Both the position numbers and the translations under genes were made by a program. Source: Aptenodytes patagonicus (lineage: Eukaryota; Chordata; Aves; Sphenisciformes; Spheniscidae). From it: 64,000 nt of DNA. This document shows positions 1-22,193 of this stretch, piece by piece. Location of the stretch: positions 75,333,068 to 75,397,067 of the forward strand of contig NC_134951.1 in NCBI RefSeq assembly GCF_965638725.1, read 5' to 3'. Numbering within the stretch: position 1 is the stretch's first letter; each line of letters starts with the position of its first letter. The notes beneath the pieces were generated by a model. It did not search any database, was not told where the DNA came from, and saw only the letters and a list, made by a program, of their open reading frames with translations.

Positions 1-573
1 TTGTTCAATTTATTTTTTTAAATTATTGACTAAACTTATTTCAATTAATTCATTTTAATAAGTGAAAGGAGTCTGAAAAGTGGTTTCCAGGAATAAAAAA
101 TTAATACACTTATAGCTCCTGTGTTTTTACTGGGATTTGCACATCAAAGTAAATTACACCTGTTTTAATGCCTTCTCTGTAAACCTGAGTACAAAAGCAG
201 GTTTAAAAAAAAAAGCTAGCAAACCACTCATCTTTCCAAAGGAAAAAGACACAGTATCACAACAGGGATTGCCTTTACAGGAGTGCGCTGCTTGTAGTAG
301 TGACCAGCTCACAGGTTCTGCTGGTTGTGTTGCTTCGGTATTTACAGAGATCTACCTCTACTAAGCGTGAGCTTCTCCAAAACTATCAACTGGCTTTTCC
401 TCAACAATGTCCCAGTGTAGAGGTGCTGATAGTGGTTTTTCATGTTCCTTTCACTTGCTCAGATACACAGTCCAGGCTGTATTTTCAGTAAGAATTGAAG
501 GATTTTATAATGATAAATGATTTTGTAATAATTTGCTCCTGCTCTGTGGTTTGTTGCTGAGGTTGGTTTTTTT

Positions 574-1310
574 CATAGAATCATAGAATAGTTTGGGTTG
601 GAAGGGACCTCGAAAGGTCATCTAGTCCAACCCCCCTGCCGTGGGCAGGGACATCTTCAACTAGATCAGGTTGCTCAGAGCCCCGGCCAACCTGACCTTG
701 AATGTCTCCAGGGATGAGGCATCCACCACCTCTCTGGGCAACCTGTGCCAGTGCTTCACCACCCTCAGCGCAAAAAATTTCTTCCTTATATCGAGTCTAT
801 ATCTACCCCCCTTTAGTTTAAAGCCATTCCCCCTTGTCCTGTTGCAACAGGCCCTGCTAAAAAGTTCGTCCCCATCTTTTTTACAAGCCCCCTTTAAGTA
901 CTGAGAGGCTGCGAGAAGGTCTCCCCGAAGCCTTCTCTTCTCCAGGCTAAACAACCCCAACTCTCTCAGCCTTTCTTCATAGGAGAGGTGTTCCATCCCC
1001 CTGATCATTTTTGTGACCCTCTTCTGGACCCGCTCCAACAGGTCCGTGTCTTTCTTTATGCTGAGGGCTCCAGAGCTGGACACAGCACTCCAGGTGGGGT
1101 CTCACCAGAGCAGAGTAGAGGGGCAGAATCCCCTCCCTCGACCTGCTGGCCACGCTGCTTTGGATGCAGCCCAGGATACGATTGGCCTTCTGGGCTGCGA
1201 GCGCACATTGCTGGCTCATGTCCAGCTTTTCACCCACCAGCACCCCCAAGTCCTTCTCGGCAGGGCTGCTCTCAATCCCTTCATCCCCCAGCCTGTATTG
1301 ATACTGGGGG
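574..1310 (-). mobile_element. CR1 LINE, 5'-truncated 3' end with decayed ORF2
   Basis: Read on the minus strand, this is the 3' end of an avian CR1 non-LTR retrotransposon. It ends with the typical CCAACCCAAACTATTCTATG tail and a short ATTCTATG-type repeat, at the low-coordinate end. Minus-strand translation gives the end of CR1 ORF2: LDMSQQCALAAQKANRILGC and [18 protein letters not shown], ending near 661. Two overlapping frames (977-1249 and 661-1083) are needed, so at least one frameshift is present and the copy is dead. The left end of the element (near 1310) is an abrupt 5' truncation, as is usual for CR1. Confidence 0.93.
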
Positions 1311-1940
1311 AAATAGGAAAAAATTACAGTTTTGTTGTGTGATTGTTTTTTATTTTTTTTTAAAGTAGATCAGTTCTCAGATCCATTTTTACAGATTGAA
1401 CCTGCAGTCATTTTTGCAAACTGAAGAATGGTATGTGGCTGGATAATAAACTGGAAAGGTACTTTAAGTTAGTGGTTTTGTTGGATCCTTTGTATCTTGA
1501 AGCCTTTTGCTCCTACCCTTTGTTCTTGGATACAACTGAGAATTCCCAGGACACTTGCAGTTATATGGACCTTTTTTCAGGCACAGTGCCAGCGTAAGCC
1601 ATTTCTGCCATGTGTTAACCCACAGTTGTGTTGCCACAATAGTCCATACGGCATTGGCCTGTGAACACCACCGGGAACAGATACAGCGAAGTGGGAGAGC
1701 ATTTTTCTTGGTGGGGCTACTTGAGACAGCAAGTAGGAATGAAATGAGAATATATTTTGAGCTGGGATTGTTTTACGAACTGGATTGTAGCTGGGGTATG
1801 TTGGCCAGCTGTAAGAGGCTGATTTTTACCTTTTTTTTTTACTTTTTTTTTTTTTTTTTTTTAATATATTGAAGGTTACAAACATTCTGGTTATTCCCCC
1901 CACCCCTCAAGTAGTAGGTAGTATTCAGGGTCAAAGCTGA

Positions 1941-1969
1941 ACAGATAGATAGATATCTATCAGTATCCG

Positions 1970-2000
<31 letters not shown>

Positions 2001-2032
2001 GTGTGTATATAGATAGTAATATATATATGTAT
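1941..2032. repeat. Compound microsatellite (GATA, TG, TA)
   Basis: A short GATA run (AGATAGATAGATATCTATC, partly self-complementary) is followed by GTGTGTGTGT, a TA run, and a second degraded GATAG/TA block, all within the LATS1 intron. Confidence 0.85.
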
Positions 2033-3410
2033 AGTAATTATGGGAGAATGCAGTTCATTGTGTTTGGGTTTTTTTAAAAGACGACACCCTAAATAGCTTA
2101 CAGGAAATCTCTCTTCCTTATTAGATTCAAGTGCAGTCCTTGTACCTTCAGTGTAAGGTGATACTCCTCAAGACATTGAATACTTCATGTCACATAGGTG
2201 ACCAAGGTTTTTGTTCTTCAGCTAGAGGGGGGAGAGATCCTTTGGCTCTTACTCAGGTCCTCTGGTTAGTGGAGAGGGAACTAAATTTCATCTCTTAAAA
2301 TACTGCTGGTTCTGTACTTTGAGATTCTGTGTGTCTATGGCTTGGTGATGTGAACTTGTTGGTTTAGGTTTATATATTGTAGAATTACTTGGCTAAAAAG
2401 ACAGTATTTTGAAACTGATTAAGAAGAAAATTTAAAGTCAATAGGTAGAAATGAATGATGGGTCCTATAAAAGTATATTCTATTTGGAAATTGAATACTC
2501 TGGACAACTTAACCTTCTGTTTGCACAATGATCAAATAGCATACTGGTGCTGAAAATGTACTTCTTTGCAATAGATCGTAGAAGTATTGCAGACATAACT
2601 GTCTCGTGAAGGAGCTATGAGATCAAAAGTTGTATCTGCTTTTTTCAACAATGTCAGCTGGTCTGTAAACATTGCAACAACCTTATTTATATGTATTCTT
2701 TTTATTTTAAAATCCTTTTTTAAGGTTCTGCTTTGTTCACTGGATTTAACTATTGTTTCTGAAGGCTGTGTGTAATTTTGTATGTTTGTAGTGCTAAAAA
2801 TGTACACAGGCATGGTGAAGGTGTAAATGTGGGTTTGAATTTGATACTGACTACTTCCCTTCTGAGCCCTCTTTGATTTCCCATTGATTTTAGTAGGAAG
2901 TGAATGCTGTCGTATGTAGGTAACCTGTTCAAACATAACGTGAACTGATTGCTTCAATATGACAAAGTATGGCCATAACAAATCACTAAAGACAGTGTGC
3001 TTAATTATAGGGAGTTATACTGTGGATTTGTTTCAGACTTGCTGAGTCAGCTGCACAAATCCTGTGCAATATAACTGGGAGAGCAGTGCCTGACTTTTAA
3101 CCCTCTCTGATATTCTGCCACTGTTGCTTGACCTTGATCTCCTTCAAGTCAGTGGAAAAACCACTGGTCCATAATACATTTTCCATTGACAGAGTTGGGA
3201 TTGGCCATCAGATCAAAACTTGTGTTTGGATCTCTAAGAACACAGAGCCTAAATCTACCGCAAATGTAATAGAATTTCTGCCAATAATGTTGTCTTCATC
3301 AGGAAGAATTCTTAGGGAGAAACTAGTGGATATTTGTTGTCAAAAAGTCATGCTGAGTTGAAGGAAAATGAGCAAAAACCAAAGTTCTGAGTTTCACATT
3401 AGGGTATCTT

Positions 3411-3450
3411 TCATAGAATAACTTAGGTTGGAAGGGACCTCTGGTCATCA
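3411..3450 (-). mobile_element. CR1 3'-tail relic
   Basis: The 40-bp stretch contains CATAGAATAACTTAGGTTGG followed by AAGGGACCTCTGGTCATCA, the conserved 3' terminus of CR1 in reverse complement. No other part of the element remains. Confidence 0.7.
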
Positions 3451-3767
3451 TGTAATTAGCTGTTACCTGGGTAGCACCTATCAGTGCGTATAAGCAAACT
3501 GTTTGTATGAATAGCAAAGTGACATGATTTACATCAAACTGCAGTGCTTCAACAAGTTAACTTTTTTCCCTGAAGATCCAGACTGTATTAGTGTTTTGGA
3601 GGATCTGTTGTGGAGAAGACACTTTAAAATTAGTTTTAAATCAATTGAGAGAAATCAGTTATGTACTTTGGTAAAATTACTGGAGGATATTTGACTAAAT
3701 AACCATGATTTTTGGTATTTTTGCCATTTTCTTGTAATTTATTTTTTATATATAATTTTCTCTTTAG

Positions 3768-15690
<11,923 letters not shown>

Positions 15691-18600
15691 TAGAGGAATA
15701 AAGATTAAAAAATAAACAAACTTACTTTGCAGCTGCAATTTTTGAAAAGTTTGTTCTCTTAAGAGAATTGAGAGAAGATTGCTAGGGTAAATACATGCAC
15801 ACTTTTTTTTTTTTTAAACACTAAGAAAATTGTGTCTTCTCTTTCCCTCTCTGTACATTTTGTTTCCCCAGAATACAGGGAAATCCTTCTCAAATATTAA
15901 TTTATTCCAGCATTGTTAATTGTTTAATTTAGAAGAGATTTGATGTTAGGTGAAAAAAAATACCACTTGAATTTTATTATCGGTTCTCTGTACTCTAAGT
16001 ACTCAAAATAGGAAATAGTGATGATTTTTTCCCTAAGGTGATGCTTGCTATCTATTTGTACATATACTGAATAATTTTAGAAAACAAATCTCTGCTTCAG
16101 AATTTTTAATGACAGTTTTTCCTTGCATTGACCAAATATAAAACCTACTTTACACTAATAAAACGCTCTGATACATTTCTAAAGAGAAAAAAAAAAAAAG
16201 GCTGCTGTACCCTCACTTCTCACTGTATTTAGCCTAATTATTCACAGTGTTGGAAAAACTGAGCCATCTATCTGGTGAAATGTTTCCAGCTGCTGTGGTA
16301 GTGGCATAGTTCTCAGCTTTGGAACAAGAAAGTGTCAGTCTTGGCTACAGTACGACTGTAAAGTGATAAAGCATTAGAACTAGTATTTTATTAAATAGTA
16401 ATTGAATTTGACATGAGTAATGCTGTAGCGTGTGACTGGTACTCTCAAAGCAGAAGGACTGCTCACTCGGAAGCAACTTGATTGTCTCCTGTTGTCAGCT
16501 CTCCTATAGTTATGAGAGGAAAGGAGCTTTAGGAAAAACACTTTCTGAAATCTAGTTTAATTTTCTGACTGCAACCAAACTGTAAAGTGTGTACAGTTCT
16601 GCTTTAGTTGCAATTTTTAGTTTGAAAAATAAATTTTAGAATAGTTTCTTTATTATGTGCTTGAGACAGTAATGGGAAAAGATTATAAATCATGGCTTTT
16701 GAGACTGTTGTTGTGGAGACCAGTTTCACTTGGCTTTAACAGTTTTCCTCCTAGTTAGGCAGACAGTGAGGAGAAACGTCACGCACCAGTCCATCTGAGC
16801 CGTCAGTACAGTTTCAGTGGTCTGTCTTTTACAGCCCAATTCAGAACAGAATTAGGAACTTAGGGCTGTGTCTGCTGCCTCCTGCATTACTGTTTTCATA
16901 GTTTCCCGCTGCAGGTGAGCAGGCGTCCCCTTGGGTCTCATGGTGGGAGGGTACTGAGCCCGTTGAGGTTACTGGGAGCGGGGCAACCCTCTAAACAGCT
17001 TCCCTGAGACAAGACCAGGAGTTACAGGTGAGAGGCAGAAAGAATTACGTTTTTTATCTCTCTCTCCTCCTTTCTCCTGAAGCTAACACAGTGGTAAATA
17101 AAATGCACTATTTTTAGTAAACTTTGTGTCTTTTAAAACATTTCCTCCTCCTTGGAATTGAATTCCAATGGATAATCTAATAATGTGCCTGTAAGCGTTA
17201 CTGCTTTCTTAAATTATTATTTGTGCCATTGCACTGGCATTGTGACTATCTAAACATCATGAAATTGGTGTTCATAGCTGTTCTCGCAGCAAACACCAGT
17301 TACTAGTTTACTTTTTTCACCAAGCTGGTTTAAGAAATTCTTGTGTGCTTCCGGCCATTCGTTCCCTTTCTGTGCTCCAGTTCAGTGTCTCTCTGTGTGC
17401 CAGTGCAACTGTCTATAGTACTGTGCTAAATACTGGATCAGTGAAAAAACTGCTTGGTGTTTAGCGTTTGGAGATCTATTTCTTGTATGTACGTTCGGGT
17501 GATCCAGTTTCCAGTGTGGTCCAAAAAGTGATTTATATTGGCATAACTGAGGAAGGAGTGAACTGCAGCAAAGAGGGTTGGCAGCGTGGAAACTTCTTAA
17601 ACGGACTTTGTCACGGGAGAAAATGTTTGTGGAAGTTCACCCCTCTACTTTGAAGTGCTTATCATAGCTAGAAGATGGTTATGAAAAATTGTTTCCTTTT
17701 CTCAAGCAGGTAGTTAGTTACTTTCTATGATGAAAATGGGTTTGTAGCTTAATAAAACAATTCATGTTCTGTCTTCCTGTTCCACAGCTGTTGAAATAGA
17801 ATAGTTTTAAAGATTCATTTCATTTAGCTTAAATATTATAAAATGGCTGCCGTGTATAACTACTCCATTTTATATATTATGTAAAAAAGATTGTTTTCCA
17901 TGTAAATAAACCTTTAAAGATTATCCTCCTTCATAGTAAGTATCCCAGTAAAACTGGTCTACTTGTCTTGGAGTAAAGTATAATATATTACTGGTTAAAG
18001 GTGATTTAATCAAGCCTGCCTTACCATTTGTGAAGTGTGCAGAGAAAATAATGTCAATTCTTCATTAAATTGACTGTTAAAATTGCCTTTTTATCTGAGT
18101 ATATTTCTCCTCTGCCTGCACTGTATTATGTTATATTCCTGTTTAATGCTATAACTGGTCATTAGCCAATGTGTTTAAAAAAAAAAAAAGGGGAAAAAAA
18201 AAAAGTCTGTAAAGGCACCATGGTTCTATACAAGCAAAACCAATTGCTTTTATGAAACGAAATTATTGAGTCTTTTAAGGACATGTGCAAGTACTGAAAT
18301 ATTAAATATTATTTTACCATTTTAAACAAATACAGGAAGAGCTCACATCTTTAGAATTTGGTAGCTGCTTCTAGCATTTTCTGTTATCTTGTGTTAGAAG
18401 TTGTAATGTACCTTGTTTGAATTTTGCCACCTATATGCTGCAGTATTGTATATTTCCTTGCAAAAATGCAATGTGTTACAGGCCAAGTTCTCTGAGAAAG
18501 TTAGTTATAAGTAAATGTTGTCACAACTCTCCAACATGCTATGCCTTACCCATGTTTTGAAACGTCACGTTTCATACATAGATTCAGAGTCTGTTGAGAT

Positions 18601-18780
18601 TCTTCATAGCTGCTGCTTAAAACATGGGTATTTCACTGGTGCCCTATGATGGGGATTGGTTTGTACAGGCAGTTGAGAAGAGAGGCTCCTAACCAGCAGC
18701 TGTGGAATTCTGCAGTAAGTTTTAGTTCAGGTTACTTTCACTTTGTAAAGCATGAAAATAAATTTCTCTTTTATGTGCCC
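15691..18780 (+). other. LATS1: Probable LATS1 3' UTR
   Basis: This AT-rich sequence after the LATS1 stop has no supported ORF. Poly(A) signals AATAAA occur at 15697-15702 and 15711-15716, within 26 nt of the stop, and again at 17905-17910 and 18757-18762. A 3' UTR of about 3 kb ending after the last of these would match my recollection of mammalian LATS1 transcripts. The end is an inference; the first two signals could give a very short UTR. Confidence 0.5.
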
Positions 18781-19246
18781 TTGTACGCATAGTAATTGTA
18801 TTTATAAAATGTTCTATAATCCCATAACTGTACTGTAAATACTACTTGATATTCAGTGGCATTCTATCGTAGGGCAGGCCCTCTTGCTGTATCTTTTCTA
18901 TCCTCAATTTATAATAGAATCTATAGAATATATGGCTAGAAAGTCTCTTTGAGACTGACGTATCTTCTGCTGTTGCAAAGCTGTGAGTGGGAATGATTTA
19001 TTTAGACTCCTTTTAATATTATTCAGCTAATAGGCAGTGCAGTGGGTGGGTTCTTAGACGATGCTGCTGTCACCCGAGATACTATTAGGCTTTGGTTTCA
19101 GATGTCTTTGGTGTTTTAGATCAGACCTTTAATCTATTTGCTTTAATTCAGCCAAAGCAAAAAGATAATAAATTGGGTCAATGTCATAGTAAAATGTTGG
19201 AATGCCTTAAGATGCTCTTGATAAAGGCACTGTTCAAGTTTACTGA

Positions 19247-19310
19247 TTTATATATATCTATATAGATATATAGATATATTCCATATGTGTATATGTATAT
19301 ATAATGTCTT
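19247..19310. repeat. AT-rich palindromic microsatellite
   Basis: TATATATCTATATAGATATA followed by more TAGATATA/TATGTATA units. The core ATATATCTATATAGATATAT is its own reverse complement, so it could form a hairpin. Confidence 0.8.
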
Positions 19311-20356
19311 TTTTGTATTATAAATATCTTTCTGACTGTCGGTTCTTTTGGCTCCTCCAATTAAATACATAGACCACCGCACAATTCCGCTTAAGGAAAT
19401 TAGTCATTTATTACGTGCCTAGTTAGTAAACTTAAATCTTGCGTTATCTCACGGTCATAGTAAGTTACTCACTGGGCTTCCGAGTATTGTGTACTTGTCT
19501 CTGTCACGACATGGGCATCCCCTTTTGCCAGGTCTCTGCATACCTGTAGTCCAGCTACACGTGTGGTATGTGATCTGTGAATGCTTACTGGTGTGTTTGG
19601 GTTTTATAGGGTTATGTGGTGGTGGCTTGGACCATAATCTCTGAGTCCCCTGATATTCGTATGAAAAGAAGGCATGTCTTTTATGCTGACTTTTCCAGTA
19701 GGTACCCTGGAGCGTCCTTCCCCTTTGTGCAGGAGCGCCAGATTTTCTGTTTGTCTGTCTGTGCCCGGTAGTTGAGGAGCTGAGGCTTCCTTGCCCCTGC
19801 TGACTGAACTGTTAGTGCAGTGTGCCTATTTGACCTAAGGGATGCGAGTGGATGGTTGCATTGATGCTTATTTAAAAGTTACTTCAGAACAAGAGAAAGA
19901 ATTCCAGCACTTGTGAACAGCCTAACTGAATTATCAGCTACTGGTAATCAGTGACATTCCTTCTGAGTTTTAGAAACTGTTTCTCTTTTCTCAGAATCAG
20001 TTTCTGTAGTGTAACACCTGCTGGGGTAATAAAAAATACAATTAATCTTTATAAGAAGTGAAAATCAAATTCTTGTTTTGGCTAATCAAATATGAAATGT
20101 AAACAGTTGCCCAAACGCATTTATTTTTCTTTCCCTCTTCACACCCCTCTCTCCCGAGTTCCCTTTAAGCTGCAACAGCTCTACTGATTAACAAAAAAAT
20201 TGCATATGTTTAATAGCAGAAATGTTATTGTACTTAGCTGTATGTTTCTAACCTGTTCACAAAAGTATACATTTTGATGTTCAAGAGTTGAATTTATTGG
20301 TGCTCTTTCCCTGTCCTCTGCTGCCTTTCATCAAAATAATTAAATCTTAGTTATTT

Positions 20357-20379
20357 ATGATACATACATTATGTATCAT
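20357..20379. repeat. Short perfect inverted repeat
   Basis: Arms ATGATACATA and TATGTATCAT are separated by CAT. It is an isolated AT-rich hairpin with no T-run or gene next to it, so I assign no function. Confidence 0.8.
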
Positions 20380-21143
20380 GAAGCTATTCCTTCTCTTGAG
20401 ATATGACAACATATCACAGCTTTCATGTTTAATTAGGAAGGAAAATTGTCTTTGAGAAAGTCCACTTCTTTAAGTGTACATCTCAAACTGCTGATGCAGA
20501 AACCAGTATCTTAATATAGTCTCTGCAGTATGTCCTAATTCTTCTACCTTTGGGGGGGCGTGGGGGGGTGGAAGTACAGCACCATTTCTCATTCATTAGC
20601 AACCTATAAACGGAAGAAGGGTAATCCCTCCAGCTCTAATCAACCAAGTGATGTGATACAGTAACACTTAGAATTTTAAAAACTCATCAACAGCTTTCTT
20701 TATCTTATAGCTAAAGTAATGTGGAAATAATTGTTTTAAATTCAGACACTCGTTAAAGGGATAGACTAAAGTTGCCAATATAACAACGTTAAATGGGTAA
20801 AAATGCAAGAGCAAAAGAGTAAGAATGGATGTGATAAACTTAATTAAAAGACTACATAATGCTGTAGGCCGCCTGAGTTCACCCTAAGGGACTATCGTAA
20901 ACCTGCTGCATTGTGCCCAACCTTTAGATCCTATTTGTTGCTAAGCAGCTGAGTCTATTTAGATGGGCGATAAGTTACTGCTCCATCAAGGACACTGTAC
21001 TCAAGGACAGTTTCCTGTGGCTTACTGAGCTCAAGATCTGGTTGTCTACAAGCCCTGTAGTACCTGATGCGTTTTCTTTCCCAGAACAACACCCTTTATA
21101 ACAGTTTGAAGAGCTAGACACCGTCACAAAGCAATGAATATGT

Positions 21144-21163
21144 GGGGGGGGGGGGGGGGGGGG
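21144..21163 (+). repeat. Homopolymer G20 run
   Basis: Twenty consecutive G about 430 bp upstream of the CpG island. It could form a G-quadruplex. Its exact length is likely to be unreliable in any assembly. Confidence 0.9.
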
Positions 21164-21612
21164 AAGGATACATGCTCTTCACTAGGCAAAACCCATCTTT
21201 GCAAATTACGGAAAGTAAATAGCTGAATGAAGCCCCTCTTCACCGATTGATCCTACTTCTCTTGCTCAGCCTGCTGTCTGCCAGGGCGGGCCTAGTCTGT
21301 ACTGGTAGCATTCCTCACCATGCTGCATCTTTCCTCCTTAGAGCTATAAACTTGCTTTTTTTTGGCCTGTCTGTGCTCTCAGGCCTCTTGTGTGCTGCTG
21401 TCACGTTACACCTGTGGCAGCGCACACCAACTCTCGCCAAAGTCCTGTGTTAAATCCATTTAAAAATCAAACGCTATTTCACGGCAGCGTTTCTAATATC
21501 CCCGAAATTCCTAAGATCGCCAAGGTATCTTTCCGTTGCCGTAATTCTTTCAATGCCTCTTTACCTCTGGGAAGAAATTTAATCCCCTTTGAATTGGGCC
21601 GTTCCCCTCAAA

Positions 21613-21688
21613 CGCCGCCGCGGGCTTTCAAACGGTCGCGGCGGGGCGGGCCCGCCCCGCCGCGACCGTTTGAAAGCCCGCGGCGGCG
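21613..21688. repeat. Perfect 76-bp palindrome, no spacer
   Basis: Two 38-bp arms meet between 21650 and 21651. I checked every pair from 21650/21651 outwards to 21613/21688 and found no mismatch; pairing breaks at 21612/21689. Each arm carries, from the outside in, a CGCCGCCGCGGG-type GC block, CTTTCAAACGG and GTCGCGGCGGGGCGGG. TTTGAA/TTCAAA, the core of the CHR cell-cycle element, is therefore present once per arm, and a GC box abuts the centre from each side. Confidence 0.97.
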
Positions 21689-21748
21689 CAGGCGCAGTCC
21701 GCCCTTGTCACCTTCGACTGACGGAGGCGGGGACGTTATCCTGTATCA

Positions 21749-21819
21749 GCATTGGTGGTTCAGTGGTAGAATTCTCGCCTGCCACGCGGGAGGCCCGGGT
21801 TCGATTCCCGGCCAATGCA
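21749..21819 (+). tRNA. tRNA-Gly (anticodon GCC)
   Basis: A 71-nt complete tRNA. The acceptor stem GCATTGG (21749-21755) pairs with CCAATGC (21812-21818), with discriminator A at 21819. The anticodon stem CTCGC/GCGGG encloses loop CTGCCAC with GCC at 21781-21783. The T arm is CCGGG-TTCGATT-CCCGG. The internal A box (TGGTTCAGTGG) and B box (GGTTCGATTCC) needed for Pol III are intact, and no intron is present. It decodes GGC/GGU glycine codons. It appears identical to the common vertebrate tRNA-Gly-GCC and lies 60 bp downstream of the palindrome. CCA is not encoded, as expected for a eukaryotic nuclear gene. Confidence 0.97.
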
Positions 21820-21827
21820 AAGATGTC

Positions 21828-21840
21828 TTTTTTTTTTTTT
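21828..21840 (+). terminator. Pol III T-run terminator of tRNA-Gly
   Basis: A run of 13 T starts 8 nt after the mature tRNA 3' end, which is the standard RNA polymerase III termination signal. It supports a functional gene and not a tRNA-derived SINE. Confidence 0.92.
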
Positions 21841-22094
21841 ATACACACCCCCCCCCGCCTTCTTTGTTCCCTCCGCCTTGGGTTTTTTTTTTTTCCCTTA
21901 AAAATTAAAAAAAAAAAAAAGTTTATCGCTGTTAGTAATAACGCTAAAACAGACGCCAACATGTTATCGGCCCGGCTGGGCGAACCTTCACCCCCGTCAC
22001 GCAGACCGCCGCTTCGCCGGGCTGGAAGTGACGCAGCCGGATTTGCCTTCAAACTGCCGGCGGCGGCGGTGGGAGGAGGCGGGCAAGGCCGGGG

Positions 22095-22193
22095 GTGGGG
22101 TTAGCGCCGCTGGAGGAGGAAGGGGGAGGAAGAAGCGGAGGGGTCGTGGCTGCTGGGAGCTGCTGCCGCGGTGGGGCCGAGCTCTGGAGAGGA
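22095..22193 (+). other. KATNA1: Probable KATNA1 non-coding exon 1 (5' end approximate)
   Basis: A strong donor, AGGA|GTAAGTGAG, at 22194-22202 ends a GC-rich stretch inside the CpG island. The first coding exon of KATNA1 begins with an acceptor at 27336 only 13 nt before the start codon, so a separate 5' UTR exon is required. The transcription start is not visible, and the left coordinate is a guess. No ATG in frame with KATNA1 is needed here. Confidence 0.5.

Larger units (their letters stand above)
1..3767 (+). other. LATS1: LATS1 intron upstream of the UBA exon (partial)
   Basis: No LATS1 exon homology is visible here; the N-terminal coding exons lie outside the window. The stretch holds a CR1 LINE fragment (574-1310), a T20 run at 1843-1862, a GATA/TG/TA microsatellite cluster near 1945-2030 and a short CR1 tail fragment near 3411-3450. 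The rest looks like unique AT-rich intron. Confidence 0.75.
18781..21587. other. LATS1-KATNA1 intergenic region
   Basis: No gene is supported. The region holds an AT palindromic block (about 19247-19310), a 10-bp-arm hairpin at 20357-20379, a G-rich stretch near 20552-20571 and a G20 run at 21144-21163. GC content rises towards the CpG island at the right edge. Confidence 0.6.

Noticed and set aside
1555-1872. 105-codon ORF in the LATS1 intron
   Set aside because: It ends in a poly-T stretch read as poly-Phe and has no similarity to any LATS1 exon or known family.
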